From the NCBI RefSeq assembly GCF_026262505.1, contig NC_067207.1, positions 28,984,082 through 29,048,081 of the forward strand: a stretch of 64,000 nt of DNA, given 5' to 3'. Position 1 is the first letter of the stretch. Each line of letters begins with the position of its first letter. Origin of the DNA: Trichomonas vaginalis G3. Its lineage: Eukaryota > Parabasalia > Trichomonadida > Trichomonadidae. The notes under the pieces are model-generated. The model ran no database searches, was not told the origin of the DNA, and was given only the letters and a program-made list of their open reading frames with translations. Shown piece by piece: positions 1 to 10,678 of this stretch. The position numbers were made by a program, and so were the translations under genes.

Positions 1-420
1 CTGAATGCTTTTGTCTTCTTTCATCATATCTTCTCTCTGCTTTGTACAAAGTTCGTCAAGTAGCATAAGTATGTAGATTGCATAACGAGGTGAAGCCCAC
101 ATTGCTATAGAACTAACTAGGAACTTATGAACATATATACCTTTTAGATGTGATGGTAAGTTTTGTCTGTCTTGGTACATCTTTTTAAGTTCTACATGTT
201 CAAACTCACTGAGGAGTTCATGAGTGCTATTTAATTCAAACCATTCATTTGGTGTTTTATTCTCTGGAGCAAAACATGCTGTCAAAATACTTTGCACCTG
301 GTACATGTCGTCTTTGACAGAACGAATGAGACGTAACTGTTTGTTATACTGTATGTACTCGTATTCTTCATTTATGACTTCATGGACTATAACTGTTGTT
401 GTGTTCTCTAATGTTGTCAT
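1..420 (-). CDS. KilA-N-type protein, partial at window edge
   Basis: Minus-strand gene starting at the ATG at 418-420 and running off position 1; about 140 residues are visible. The segment KGIYVHKFLV..IAMWASPRY matches the hallmark C-terminal half of KilA-N domains, where a conserved W-x-S-P follows a hydrophobic helix. KilA-N is a nucleic-acid-binding domain common in large DNA viruses, phages and trichomonad Polintons. The start is fixed by the full copy in P1b (21140-21919), which has the same leader and is nearly identical. The upstream region carries the element's T-rich promoter-like stretch. Target and role are unknown. Confidence 0.7.
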   Translation of the reverse strand, partial: MTTLENTTTVIVHEVINEEYEYIQYNKQLRLIRSVKDDMYQVQSILTACFAPENKTPNEWFELNSTHELLSEFEHVELKKMYQDRQNLPSHLKGIYVHKFLVSSIAMWASPRYAIYILMLLDELCTKQREDMMKEDKSIQ

Positions 421-565
421 TACTGTTTCTTATATACAAGATAAAAAATTTTGTTAGAAAAAAATTAGCGTTATTTTCTGACTTTCACAAAAGACCAAAA
501 ATAAACGCTTTACATGTATTTTTCAGCAACTTCGTCAAATAATTTTATAGCACTATCTATCTCAT

Positions 566-1120
566 CTACTTCAACGTTTCTTTACCTTTCGTGGGAGCAC
601 CATACATTTTCTCAAACTTTTCAAGTAGTTCTGTTTCAGCAGCTCTCATATCGTTAACGAACACAACCTTGACTCTATTGACTGTAGAGTCATATCTTTG
701 AGTTATATTATATGTTCTTCCTATCTTATATCTCTTTGTATTGAAGTCCTTCGGTTTCTGAACGATGTAAAGTAAGCCTTCACTGCAACGTTCCGTATCG
801 AATGAACCATAAGTTATGAAGTTATATCCAACAACTGGGTCAATCCATAACAAAACTATTGGTATAAGACTTTTGTCTATAAGATATGCTCTTGTTCCAT
901 GAAATGCTACTGATATCATAAGCTCAGGATTTCTTGTCAAAATTTTCTGAGTTGAAGCATTTCTAACCCAGTGGTTTGTTTTCTTTTCAGATGGTGTCAG
1001 AATGTCTGACAAAGAATATTTGTTGTATTTCTTTGAGTATCTTACGTTTAAATCACCGATTCTAACCACTTTGGTGTCATTGTCAATCTTTCTAACTGTT
1101 TCAAACTCAATGTTTGACAT
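566..1120 (-). pseudogene. KilA-N plus GIY-YIG (T5orf172-like) protein, broken copy
   Basis: Shares almost its whole DNA sequence with the P1b copy at 22008-22619. The N-terminal third (RIGDLNVRYSKKYNKYSLSDI) looks like the short DNA-binding domain typical of viral KilA-N/MSV199 proteins. The C-terminal third (LLYIVQK, then YKIGRTYNITQRY, then AAETELLEKF) matches the T5orf172 version of the GIY-YIG nuclease fold. Such fusions occur in poxviruses, phages and Polintons and are thought to bind or nick DNA. The start chosen is MSN at 1118-1120, matching the paralogue. The gene is broken relative to its copy. Confidence 0.65.
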
Positions 1121-1283
1121 TACTGTCTTTACATACAAAATAAAAATTTTTCTTAGAAAAAAATTAGCGTTATTTTTCTAACTAATGAAATTCATGAAAT
1201 TTGGTCATTTTTCAGTAAAAATATATTTTAGGTGAAGTGGTGAGATCTCACCTCTTTTTTCACCTCTTTTTTCACCTCTTTTT

Positions 1284-2250
1284 TCACAAGCGTTTTACAT
1301 GAATTGTACGATGTATATTTGAAATCCTAAACAATTTCGTAGCTTCTATTTCTTCTGTCAGTATGTCAAAAGTTTTAACAATACCGAAGGTTTCTTTATA
1401 CTTCTTCTTGACGTCAGATAGAAGGAAATCTTCTGCTGTTGGATAGTTTTTGTTCAGAAATTCTAACATGTTCATTTTATCTTCTGCTGGCTTTTCTGCT
1501 TCTTTCTTTAAGTCTGCATAGTCGTTTCTCATTCTTTCTATCTCTTTGACTGAGTAGTTATATTTCCTAATTGCTGCTTTACATTTAGAACATTGCGGGT
1601 TCATTTTTGCGTTATACATTGAAATTTGACCTGCTAAAACAACTAAGGCGTCAATTGCTCTCTTCATCTCAAACATAGCGGGTCTTATTTGTTCGTTCCA
1701 TACTTTGCCTCTTCTATCTTTATCTCTTATTTCCCAACAAACATTTTGCAACTAATGAAACAAAGTTATCGTAAGTCTTAAACTCCTCAGATTTATATAT
1801 GTCAGAAATGTTTTTATATACCATGTCGCAATCTTTGTCCATAACCTTATGGTTGCAATGAAAACCAAGGAATTCATAATTTACCTTTCGTATGAATTTC
1901 TTAATTTCTACTGAGTCAGTTGGTTTCACTTCAATTTCGTCGAATTCAGGAATAGTGAGTTTTTGTTGTTGGATTTCAGGTAGTTTAGGCAAATGGTCAA
2001 TAATGTCCTGCATTTCATAAAGATATTCTTCATTTTCTTCATCTTTCGCACTACAGTCTAAATTACTTGTTAAAAGTTCCTGCTTTATCTTCTGGATTTC
2101 TGTTTCAAAAGTATATGAAGAAGGAATGAAGCTTTTCATTTCTACTAACATAGATGTTGGATTCATGACTAACGAGTTTGGTGCTGTTGTTGTGGACAGA
2201 GTCCCGCCGTTCGCGGCTTGAATTGTTGTTGTGCCGATTGTTGAAATCAT
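1284..2250 (-). pseudogene. Conserved Polinton protein family U1, broken copy
   Basis: I do not recognise a named domain. The paralogue in P1b is 23063-23941. Shared landmarks are an N-terminal NSLVMNPTSMLVEMKSFIP, a TIPEFDEIEV segment, a Cys pair in NPQCSKCKAA that could bind metal, a charged helical stretch rich in K and E, and a C-terminal VKKKYKETFGIVKTFD. It sits next to the KilA-N genes in both elements, so the trio behaves as one module. The start is taken at MISTIG (2248-2250). Broken. Confidence 0.6.
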
Positions 2251-2417
2251 ATCTTTTATACAAAATAAAAAAAATAAAAAAAATAAAACTAACTTTATTT
2301 TTATTTCGGGAAAATTCATGAAAATTCAAGAGGTGAAAAAAGAGGTGAAAAAACAGGTGAGATCTCACCTCTTCACCTATAATATATTTTTGTCTGATTT
2401 ACATCTAATGAAAAAGT

Positions 2418-3506
2418 TTAGAAGAATTTTCTTATTCTTTCTGGCATGTTTTTGTCTTTCCAATACTCCCGCTCTAATGGTCCCAGATGAGTTGGTTTAG
2501 ATTCTCTCAAGTTCTTAGATGGTATAACATCTTCAACGCCTCCTTCATATCTTACTTTATAAGTGTCATCGTTTATGTTGTAGTCAAGTATTTCAATAAC
2601 CACTCCTCGCTTTGCTTCGTCAATGGTTTCAGCAAGTTTGCCATTACTACTTTCGACTAATTTATGACGAGGGTAAAATGCTATGGAGTCGTCAGCAGCT
2701 TTTATAAGATATCCATTACCTTGCGTAGAGTCTACGATATAATAATTTCGACTTAACCTTAAACGTTTCTTTGTCAACGGTTTGTCGTCAAGAACTACAC
2801 GAACTTTTGTACCAGGAATGAGGGTAAATTGTGTTGAATTTCTGATATTTTTGTGTTTGGCTTCGTTTCTTTTGTATATACTTTTCTTCTTGTTGTTGTG
2901 TCATTGAATTTGGTGTATGTCCTGTTGTAGAATGTGTTGAGGAATTGTAAACTTCGATGAAATGTTTCATTGTTTCTTCGGTAAAGTCTCGCTCTTGATT
3001 TAAATCTCTGAGAGTCCTTATGAAGCGGTTAATGATACCGAGTATGTTATGGTTATGGTCTTCAGTAGTGTAGTGAGTTATGTTATGCTTAATGAGAAAT
3101 TCTGTGATTTCGTTGCTGAGGTATGCACCGTCTTGGTCTGATGTTAAAATACTTGGGCTATGTTCTGCTACAAACTTTTGTAAAACTCTTAACACTTCAC
3201 GAGTTCCTTTATTTTTCATTATATACGCAAAAGCTTTACGAGTGTTAACATTAATGAAGATGAGGAAATGGTTTATGTCCTCCTTTTCTGCTTTGAATGA
3301 GAGTGTCAAATTGGTATGCGTCAGGAGTGTTGGAGTAAATTGGTAAAAAGTAGTCGTAAGGATTTATTTTTGTTTGATGTACAAACATTTTTGTCAAAGA
3401 ACCTTTTCACTTCAGCTCTGTTAGTAAATCCCGAACTCTTTGCAGCTTCATTGAACTTCTTAAATGACCTCCATGGATGTTGTTCGAATACTTCTTTCAA
3501 GCTCAT
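2418..3506 (-). pseudogene. Polinton integrase (rve/DDE family), broken
   Basis: Retroviral-type integrase region. The N-terminal part (HPWRSFKKFNEAAKSSGF) matches the helical leader seen in trichomonad Polinton integrases. The core has the TSDQDGAYLS strand that carries the second catalytic Asp and the RFIRTLRDLN helix. The C-terminal part (VDSTQGNGYLIKAADD to DDTYKVRYEGGVEDVIP) resembles the chromodomain/SH3-like tail. The enzyme would insert the element with a 6-bp target duplication, as seen for P2. Homologues here are at 29908-30924 and 44903-45849. Broken, with a few breaks. Confidence 0.8.
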
Positions 3507-3534
3507 TTATGTAAAAATAAAGATTTTATTCTAG

Positions 3535-6533
3535 GCTCAAGTGCGTTCATTGAACGCGGTACCATGCAAATACAGTCACAAATGGTGGCATGTAATCTGC
3601 ACCCGAGCCCTGTTGGATTTGTTGTGAAAGTATGGGCAATGATTTCCTGCGGTTCCACAGAAAATACCTGCGCTTGAATCTACTGGGTCACTTGAAATAT
3701 CATATCTATGCATTCCTGTCTATCCGAACCTGCTGCAAGATTTTGTATAACCTCTTTTTTGTTATTGAATGTGAATGACTACCTGTTGTGTTTGTAGTTC
3801 CTGTATGAGTGTGCGGTGGAAGGTTTGCTTCAGTAATTTTCTTCGAACCTCCTGTTTGCTTTGAAGAGTTAGCACAGTATAAGAATTTGTCTACAATCTG
3901 CTGCCATGTACCAAAACCTAAAACTGTTGCTGGATTTGTTGAGTTCATTGACGTATAAATAGAGCCTATAGGATATAATGTTTGAAGTATTTCTGTCTTT
4001 AATGTTTGAAGCTCTGTTTTGTCTGCTTTCTTATCATATAAATCTTGAGCAGTGAATTTAACATTATTTTCATCCTCCATGACATAAACATCTTTACATC
4101 TAATGTTTCTCATCGTCGTTATGTCGTCATCCGATGTTAAACCTTGTGGAAAGTTAGGAGGTTTACAATATAATGCATCCCACCAGTTTCTTCAACCGTT
4201 CCTTCAATACTTTCTATAGCAACAGTTGTGAAGGATTTATGTGTATGGTTCTTGTCTGCTTTTCTTATCTAACATTGCTGGTAGTTCATGTGCTTCAAAG
4301 TTTCTGACATGACCTTCGATATTCATACATTTGTTATTTAAGGAGTTTAGTGTATCTTTTACGCTTGTACTTGGATTCTCTAAAGGTGCACTTGAACCAA
4401 GGGTATAGTTCAATATTATGTCGTCTGCTCTAACAGTAGTGAAGGATTTATGTGTATGGTTCTTGTCTGCTTTACTGTCTAAAGAAGTTTGAAGTTCATT
4501 TATATCGGAGATATTGTGTTTATGAGATTTCAAAACTTTGTTCATTGCTTCGAGTTCAACTTTGTCAGCTTTACTTTTAATAGCATCTTCAAACGTTATT
4601 TTTGACTTAACTCTCAAAGTAAATCTTGGTTCAACTAATACACCGTTAACATTGAAAGTAGAGGCATAAATTTCATCGTTATAACTAAATGCTTCTGGTG
4701 CTTTACCTGTGTCATACTGTACAGTACAGCTTATGTCATAACCTTTAGCACGAATGTATTTATATCTTCTTTCATTAACATTTTTTGTCTTCGCTTCATC
4801 ACTTCGTGTTAAATATCCATGGTAGTCCGTTATAATCTGTTCGTCTGAAGTTATATAATGAACGTGGTTTTTATCTGCTTTTTCGGCTAATTTCTCATTA
4901 ACATCATTCACTTCTAATTCAACTCTTCCGCCAGAACTCTTATTATCATTAATCTTTTTCATTAATTCGGTAATTACGTCATAAAGACTATATTCTGTTT
5001 TCGGTTTTGTAAATAATGAGTCAAAATTTCTTTTCATCATTACATCGCTGACATTAATGATATCACCAATTCCTTTTTCATTTATTCTCTTCATTAATTC
5101 TGCAATAATGACGAATATATAATCTGTTAATTTATTCTCTTCATCGAGGGTTATAGAATGTTTTGAAATTGAATCATTAACTCCTCTAAATAAATCAATA
5201 ACTTCAGGATACACGTTTTTAATGTCTTGAATAACCCGACCAGTATCCTCGCCACTATGTGGCTCTGAGCCCGTTGGGCTCTGTTGTTCATGTTCTTCGT
5301 TCCCGTCGTTACGTGGTTTTATATCTCTAACCATCATCAACGCAGCCATAACCGGAGGGTTTGTTGCTACCTGTTCGAAAATCCGTCCGTTATGTATGGT
5401 ATATCTAAATAATTTCTTTGTGTTTGTTAAAACATTTGAAACAAGTCTTTTAAAACCATCTACAAAATTTCCTGTTTCACCTAATGTTCTTGCAGCATTT
5501 ACAAGCTCACCCATTCCCGCTTTTGACCCCAAAAACGTCCATATTGCATTTATTTCACTCTGTATAGTTGTCCATTCAGCGAAACTAACACCCGCATTCG
5601 CTAAGCTGAAAATGAAATTCAGTGGATCGAACTTAATTCCACTTCTTTTTCAATTTCAACGAACTCACTAACATGAGATTTTAAATATTCTTTCGTTAAA
5701 ATTGTTTTCCCCGATGTTATGTCATTAACGAAACTATCACCGTCAAAAGTTAATGAATTCAATTTCGTCGTTGATGCTTTTATTTCATACACCGCTTTAT
5801 TGATAGTTTTTGGCTCACCTTCTTTAGAAGCATATGAAACATTAATGAATGAATTATATGTATTCATGAATGAGTTAAAATCAATGATTTTCATTAATGA
5901 CGCCTTTAATGATTCATTTACTGTCGAATCCCTTAAAGTAATTAATGAACTGTCCTTTATGAAAGGTACCCTGCAAACCGTCGAGTTTGGATCAAATGCT
6001 GTAGTTGGTGCAGGAATATTAATGATATAAGTCATTAAATCATTAAGTGACGTAAATAATGTTGTCGTTTTTGATTTAATTTCTTTAGCATCTGTTATAT
6101 ACGGTAATTTTATTTCTGTAGTTTCTGAATTAAAGATATTCGCTAAAATGTTTTGTAAACTGTTTTGAACAGCTGTGTAAACCGTTGAATTCGGAACTCT
6201 TACGATTTCACCGTCCTTAATAAAAGGCATTGCACATGGTGTAGTGCTTGGGTCAAATCTTTCGGGATTATAATTCAACATATATTCTAATGCTTCATAT
6301 ACAGACTTATATACTGTTGTGTCGTTCTTCATGACAACTTCACCATTTACAATGAATGGCATAGTGCATGGAGTTAAAATAGGGTCAAACTTTTCATAGT
6401 CCTTCCATGTTATGTATTTCTCGGTATTTCCATCAGAAATAACAATATATTTGTCAGTAAGTGTGAGAGAGTATTGACCAAAATATAAACGTTTAGCTCT
6501 GTCAGCTTCATACGCATATGCAGCAATACTCAT
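3535..6533 (-). pseudogene. Long fibre protein with phage tail-collar domain, broken
   Basis: The N-terminus (MSIAAYAYEADRAK) is followed by four or so repeats of about 60 residues, pattern FDP-(S/T)-T-x-C-x-(M/V)-P-F-I-x-(N/D)-(G/S). Next comes a shaft with repeated KADKNH(V/T)H and coiled-coil signatures. The C-terminal part, YPIGSIYTSMNSTNP..GFGTWQQI..GGSKKITEANLPPHTH, is the motif set of bacteriophage tail-collar/receptor-binding proteins. The expected role is a virion surface fibre. P1b (30816-32308) and P2 (50408-52575) carry relatives with different shafts. Its start lies head to head with the plus-strand gene at 6551. Broken, a few breaks. Confidence 0.75.
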
Positions 6534-6550
6534 ATTTTAATGAGAATAAA

Positions 6551-7231
6551 ATGTTGTTCTATTTGCAAAGTACAGACCCAAACGAATACGGGACAGTAAA
6601 GCTACAAACAAACTTAGGTCTTCAGAATGAAGCGCTTGCTTTCAGAGTTGTTGACTTCAATACTATCGCTTCATTCGTTATAACAGATGAAACAGATTTC
6701 ATGGAGCTTGAAATAGATGGAAAGAAGCATGAAATAAGATTTCACAATAATGTAGAATATAAGATGGAAACATTAGCTGGAGTGTTAAATGCGCTCATAA
6801 ATACTACAATAAACAAGGAGAACGAAGAAAACTTAATGAATGTTAAACTTATTGCAGGAGTTTTGAAGTTCAGTTATGCGAAGGAGTTTAAGATAACACG
6901 AATGAGTCATAGAGTACAACTTCTTTTGGGAGCATACCATATGACATTTCCTTTGAAAAGTGTTGACAAAACGATTGAGATGAAATCTGTTCCATACGTA
7001 TGTTATGGTAATTGTTTATACATTGAGTCTAAAATAGCTAATGTCACAGGCATTTCAGGAGTTAATAGTAAAGGTTCAGTAGAATATAAATCCTTCTGTT
7101 ATGCAGTCAATTCAATGTTCATTCCAAACGTTCCTGTCATAGCAACTCATTTAGGTAAATGGGTTCGCATTAGTCCTCATAATTTGAAAGACATGCAATT
7201 CAGACTTGTTGACTTTCAAGAGAGCCTGTAG
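6551..7231 (+). pseudogene. Putative minor capsid (penton-like) protein, broken
   Basis: About 225 residues from MLFYLQSTDPNEYGTVKLQ. It is the counterpart of 14044-16910 in P1b and 52607-53233 in P2: all three have a central block of short beta strands and end in a strand pair of the form (L/N)-x-x-x-(I/M)-x-(F/L)-x-L-V-D or ITD. That ending resembles the C-terminal strands of single-jelly-roll minor capsid proteins of Polintons and virophages. This is inference from pattern and context, not a recognised domain. The start has the element's TAATGAGAATAAAATG leader and is divergent from the fibre gene. Broken near its end. Confidence 0.45.
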
Positions 7232-7286
7232 AACTGAAGGCACCAGTGCGAATGACTGTTGAAGTTGACTTTTTAGAAAATATTAA

Positions 7287-7556
7287 ATGCAACAGCTTAC
7301 AAGAGAACTCAGAGCTAAAAATATAAAGTATGAATGTTATGTATTAGGTCATGAACTTTGGTTGTTGCTGTTTGATGAAACAAATGAGTTAGTTATGTCA
7401 GTCAAGAGAACAGAAAAAGGCGTCAAAGGCGCCGAGCGCAAAGCGCTATATTGTGTTAGTGAAAACTGCACCAAGTCAATAAGATTAGGTTTGCATTATG
7501 AAGATGAGTTCGATACTGTTGAAGAAGTTTTGGATAGATATTACAAATTGCTTTAA
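7287..7556 (+). CDS. Small conserved Polinton protein, 89 aa
   Basis: Intact 89-residue reading frame starting MQQLTRELRAKNIKYECYVLG. It shares layout and the tail FDTVEEVLDRYYKLL with the 76-residue protein at 13803-14033 of P1b (tail ESLDEVLLHFQKNF), and both lie next to a CCG-motif gene. No known domain; acidic C-terminal helix. The neighbourhood suggests a virion or assembly accessory. Confident that it is a gene because of the paralogue, not of its function. Confidence 0.55.
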   Translation: MQQLTRELRAKNIKYECYVLGHELWLLLFDETNELVMSVKRTEKGVKGAERKALYCVSENCTKSIRLGLHYEDEFDTVEEVLDRYYKLL

Positions 7557-7572
7557 TTTACTAAAACATATT

Positions 7573-8166
7573 TCAAACAAAGTTTATATTCTGTTGAAAG
7601 TTTTGTATATCATTCGAATATTTATACTTAAACTCAACTCCTGTAGTTCCTGGTGTTTCAATGATGCGGATGTTACCTATTTTCATGAATGGTGGCGTTT
7701 GACCACAGCATTCGATTTCAGGGTCGAGATAGTCAATGACACATTGTTTCCCTGTTATTCGTGATATAACATTTTCAAGGTCCTCCTTTGTTAGAATTAT
7801 TTGGTTCTTGCTTATAAGATTTGTCAAAAGCTTCTTATCGTCTTTGAGTAAAATTGTTTGGTATAACTGAAGAAGGTAATGGTCTACGTTATCTGAAGGA
7901 TTTGTTTGAACATTTATGTAAGGGTTGTCGTTGGCTTCTCTTGAAAGAATTTGGTCCAGTGGTGGATACTCTAACTTAACATCTGATGTAGCGTTAGCGT
8001 TTGAAGCTGTGTTTAAATTCACGGATTTCAGTTCTGGTTCTGGCTCTTTCAAACACTCCGAACTATAGTTCTTTATGACAATATTGTTTGTCGTTCGTGA
8101 GTCAACATTTGATGTTGGTTCAATTGGAACATTAACGGCACCAGCTAAGATGGATTTGCTTCTCAT
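7573..8166 (-). CDS. CCG-motif Polinton protein, 197 aa
   Basis: Intact 197 residues. The N-terminal half is low-complexity and Ser/Asn/Thr-rich. The C-terminal half has a helical block (LLQLYQTILLKDDKKLLTNL) and a conserved end: DPEIECCGQTPPFMKIGNIRII then FKYKYSNDIQNFQQNINFV. The ECCG signature and the final beta-rich tail recur at 13215-13796 (IACCGVSYNVIDKIYVM) and 53813-54469 (VSCCGTVAKINPIKDI). So this is a family present in all three Polintons, always near the minor-capsid and YP genes. I do not know its function; a structural or assembly role is the best guess. Promoter-like leader TTTTTATTCTATATGAA precedes the ATG. Confidence 0.6.
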   Translation of the reverse strand: MRSKSILAGAVNVPIEPTSNVDSRTTNNIVIKNYSSECLKEPEPELKSVNLNTASNANATSDVKLEYPPLDQILSREANDNPYINVQTNPSDNVDHYLLQLYQTILLKDDKKLLTNLISKNQIILTKEDLENVISRITGKQCVIDYLDPEIECCGQTPPFMKIGNIRIIETPGTTGVEFKYKYSNDIQNFQQNINFV

Positions 8167-8191
8167 TTCATATAGAATAAAAACCTTTTAT

Positions 8192-8503
8192 ATGTATGAA
8201 ATGAACAATATACTCGACAAGGGTTTGAATGTAAAGCTAACGAATGAAAATATTGTTGAATTCACTGAGACAGGTGCTGTGTATAAAGATGTAGAACTAC
8301 TGAACAAAAGAGCTAAGGGAAGAAGCAGGAACATGAACAAAGGGTGGAAGCCTATAAAAATTTATGTCAATGATGGCTCAGGAGGTTCAAACATAAAGTA
8401 TGCAGAAAGTTATAGAGTTTATGCTCTCAAAGGTGAAAAGCCTTCATTTAAGAACAGCTATTCTAACGCATATCCTCAAAAGCTAACGGATGGAAGTGGA
8501 TGA
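8192..8503 (+). CDS. Uncharacterised Polinton protein, 103 aa
   Basis: Reading frame of 103 residues from MYEMNNILDKGLNVKL. It is basic in the middle (NKRAKGRSRNMNKGWKPIKIYVND) and ends in a Gly/Ser tail. The start at 8192 is preferred to earlier in-frame codons because it follows the element-type leader and lies divergent from the CCG gene. The layout loosely recalls 18210-18630 of P1b, which may be its counterpart. No domain recognised. Confidence 0.4.
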   Translation: MYEMNNILDKGLNVKLTNENIVEFTETGAVYKDVELLNKRAKGRSRNMNKGWKPIKIYVNDGSGGSNIKYAESYRVYALKGEKPSFKNSYSNAYPQKLTDGSG

Positions 8504-8587
8504 TATGAATGACAGCAAAAATATTAACAGAAATGGCGACAGAGATGCATGGAATTTGTTTACCATCAGTCAATTGAAGGTTAAACT

Positions 8588-9474
8588 TTAAAACAATGTT
8601 GGTCGTTCCCATGGAATATTTTTGACTTTAATGGTATTAGTCATGATATGAATCTCAAGGTATGAACGAGGAGAGATGAGAGACTTATATGCTTCCCAAA
8701 TTTCTTCAAAAGGTAATGTTATACCTGACTGTTTCCAAATGAGTTCAATATCATAACGTGAGAAACCTTGAAAGATAACGAAGTCAGTTATGAGACGTTT
8801 TATGTTTAAAGCTAAAAACCTCCATGTTTGCATAAGTATTGCTACAGTTAAGTGGTAATGTCTGACTTTAGTAATGATGTTAGCTAATGGTGAGTCTGGT
8901 TTTGACACTAAACCTTTACCAGCGAAGTCGTCGCAAACGAGCAGAGTGTTTGAAGGATATTTTTGAAGGGGTATTTTGAAAGTTTTGATAGAATGTAGTT
9001 TGTCAGTCGTTTCATATCGTAAACTCCTGAGTACTGACGTAAGTGGTGTTTGTCAATAATTCTTTCCATCTCTTCTGAAGTCTTTTGCATTCCTGACTGT
9101 ATGAACTCTACAATAGGCATAATATTTCCTCTTACGTCGAATGTAACGTTGAAGAAATTCAATGAGTTCACTGTCTGGAACTTTAACGACAGAGGCTTGA
9201 ACTTTTGACATAAATGTTTTCGCTGTTGAGTCCATAGAGTCTGAAGTTGCTGATATAATGATTTGGTCATAGTAAGAGTCGTTTCCTAAACGCTCTGTTA
9301 TGAGTATATGACGAATGAATTAAATGTCTTACCTGAACCCATCTTTCCACAATAGAAATACACACCATTTGAACAGAACTCATAGTCCTTACTGAAAGGA
9401 AGAATGAGAGAAGAGTTAAGTTTGTCTGTAGTTTCATTCATGTCTTCATCTACGTCATGTATTAAATGCTTCAT
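8588..9474 (-). pseudogene. Packaging ATPase (A32/FtsK-HerA type), broken
   Basis: The N-terminal part carries a Walker A motif GKMGSGKT after a short strand (VYFYC). The C-terminal part carries the sensor and arginine-finger region typical of A32-like ATPases (ILMQTWRFLALNIKRLITDFVIFQGFSR..IELIW). Homologues are 19135-20721 and 55471-56281, sharing the pattern 'LS(K/R)D..ILTDII(L/F)F.GLS..D'. The enzyme would pump element DNA into capsids. The ATG at 9472-9474 shares a short divergent promoter with the YP gene at 9490. Broken, a few breaks. Confidence 0.7.
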
Positions 9475-9489
9475 TTTATCTCATTAAAA

Positions 9490-10348
9490 ATGCAAGTCAG
9501 AAATATTCAGAACATAGCACCGAGTCTAACTGACAAGAGTATAAAGATATACTATGAACACGTTATGATGAAACCTACCAAAATTCAAGAAAGTCAGTAT
9601 ACTTATGAATATCCAAGACACTGGGTAGAGTATGTAGGAGGTGAGAAAGCTATTGAAATAAGACAGTTAGAAGTATTCCAGCAGGAAGAACAATATTATT
9701 GAAGAACTTTAATGTTTTGAGGTATAATGATGAAAAAAGAAGCAAGATAGTTTTCCTGTTGCTGTGTATGTGAACCTAGACAGGAGATGACATGAAAGTT
9801 TTTAACACAAAGCTTCAAACGGTAGTGAGAGAACAACTGACTGCGGAAGGACATCCATTACCTTCAGAAGTTACCATAGTATATAATTTTGAAACAAATC
9901 AATAGATTTTAAAGTCGTCTCTGCAAAGAAGTCAGGTTTTACATTTAATGAAGCAGATGTATATTCGAATGAAAACTTCAAAGCTATTGCATGGTTAGAT
10001 AATGACGATTGCTTTAAGAAAATATTTAAATTCAGTGACTCAACGATGTCAATAGATGACCTTCGTGGAATGTTACCATCGACGTTTACAGTTGAAGGTT
10101 CAGCAGGATTGCTTACAAGATTGTCAATTGGTGGTATTTGGTCTCGTGAGAACATTGTTATAAAATCCAGTATAAGTGAATTTGCTGAAGAATCTATATT
10201 ATGTCTTTCAAACTATATGTATTCGCCGCCGAAGCATTATAGTATAACAAACTTTGTCAGTAAGTTTAACATAAGACTTGTCGAACCTTCTTCAATGAAA
10301 GATGTTGTGCTACCTAAAGATGGAAAGGATGGACTCATTATTGAATGA
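9490..10348 (+). pseudogene. YP-family virion protein, broken
   Basis: Same family as 25625-26484, 32327-33175 and 53337-53816. The N-terminus has YEYPRHWVEYVGGEKAIEIRQ (compare RFDYPLRWLRDPSVTKAIGFRR at 32327). The C-terminus has a block of four beta strands around SSISEFAEESILCLSNYMYSPP (compare HASFSGAQNSFLCLANDFYE). The beta-rich C-terminus and the neighbourhood (ATPase, putative minor capsid) suggest a structural protein, possibly a second jelly-roll minor capsid. This is inference. Broken, about two breaks. Confidence 0.5.
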
Positions 10349-10365
10349 TTTTAATAGCATATTAA

Positions 10366-10590
10366 ATGAGCTTGTTCTTAAAGGTCATTCATGATGAAAT
10401 AACTGTTGTAGAAGATGTTAGCAATTGTTCAGACATTTTGAAGCGTATAGATGAGATAAGAAAGAAGTTTATGAAGCCGCAAAGCGGCGAGGACGAAGTC
10501 CATGAGAATGTTTATGTTTCATTGACTTTCTCCAGTAACGAGAACTTTTATGAGATAATATTGAAGAGAGATGATTTTAATATGGTGTAA
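10366..10590 (+). CDS. Small acidic protein, 74 aa
   Basis: MSLFLKVIHDEITVVEDVSN to the stop at 10588-10590. No domain recognised. The coding DNA contains a compact GC-rich double palindrome (CCGCAAAGCGG then GGACGAAGTCC, about 10486-10510), unusual against the AT-rich background. It ends exactly where the next small gene starts (TAAATG), pointing to one transcript with 10591, 10679 and 10833. Confidence 0.45.
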   Translation: MSLFLKVIHDEITVVEDVSNCSDILKRIDEIRKKFMKPQSGEDEVHENVYVSLTFSSNENFYEIILKRDDFNMV

Positions 10591-10674
10591 ATGGTAGCTT
10601 GGACAGCTTTAGGCGCAATGGGAACAAAAGCATTAGCATTTGGAGCAAAAGCACTTGGGCTTATGACGCAGTAA
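10591..10674 (+). CDS. Tiny hydrophobic peptide, 27 aa
   Basis: ATG directly after the stop of the preceding gene. Sequence MVAWTALGAMGTKALAFGAK followed by ALGLMTQ: Ala/Gly-rich, weakly amphipathic, with two Lys. It resembles the short membrane-active or core peptides of Polinton and adenovirus-like gene sets (see also 33180 and 58245). Supported only by position and composition. Confidence 0.35.
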   Translation: MVAWTALGAMGTKALAFGAKALGLMTQ

Positions 10675-10678
10675 ATAA

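Noticed and set aside
10486-10510. Possible hammerhead-like ribozyme around GGACGAAGTCC
   Set aside because: Only short hairpins; the conserved CUGAUGA core and its partner GAAA are not arranged as needed.
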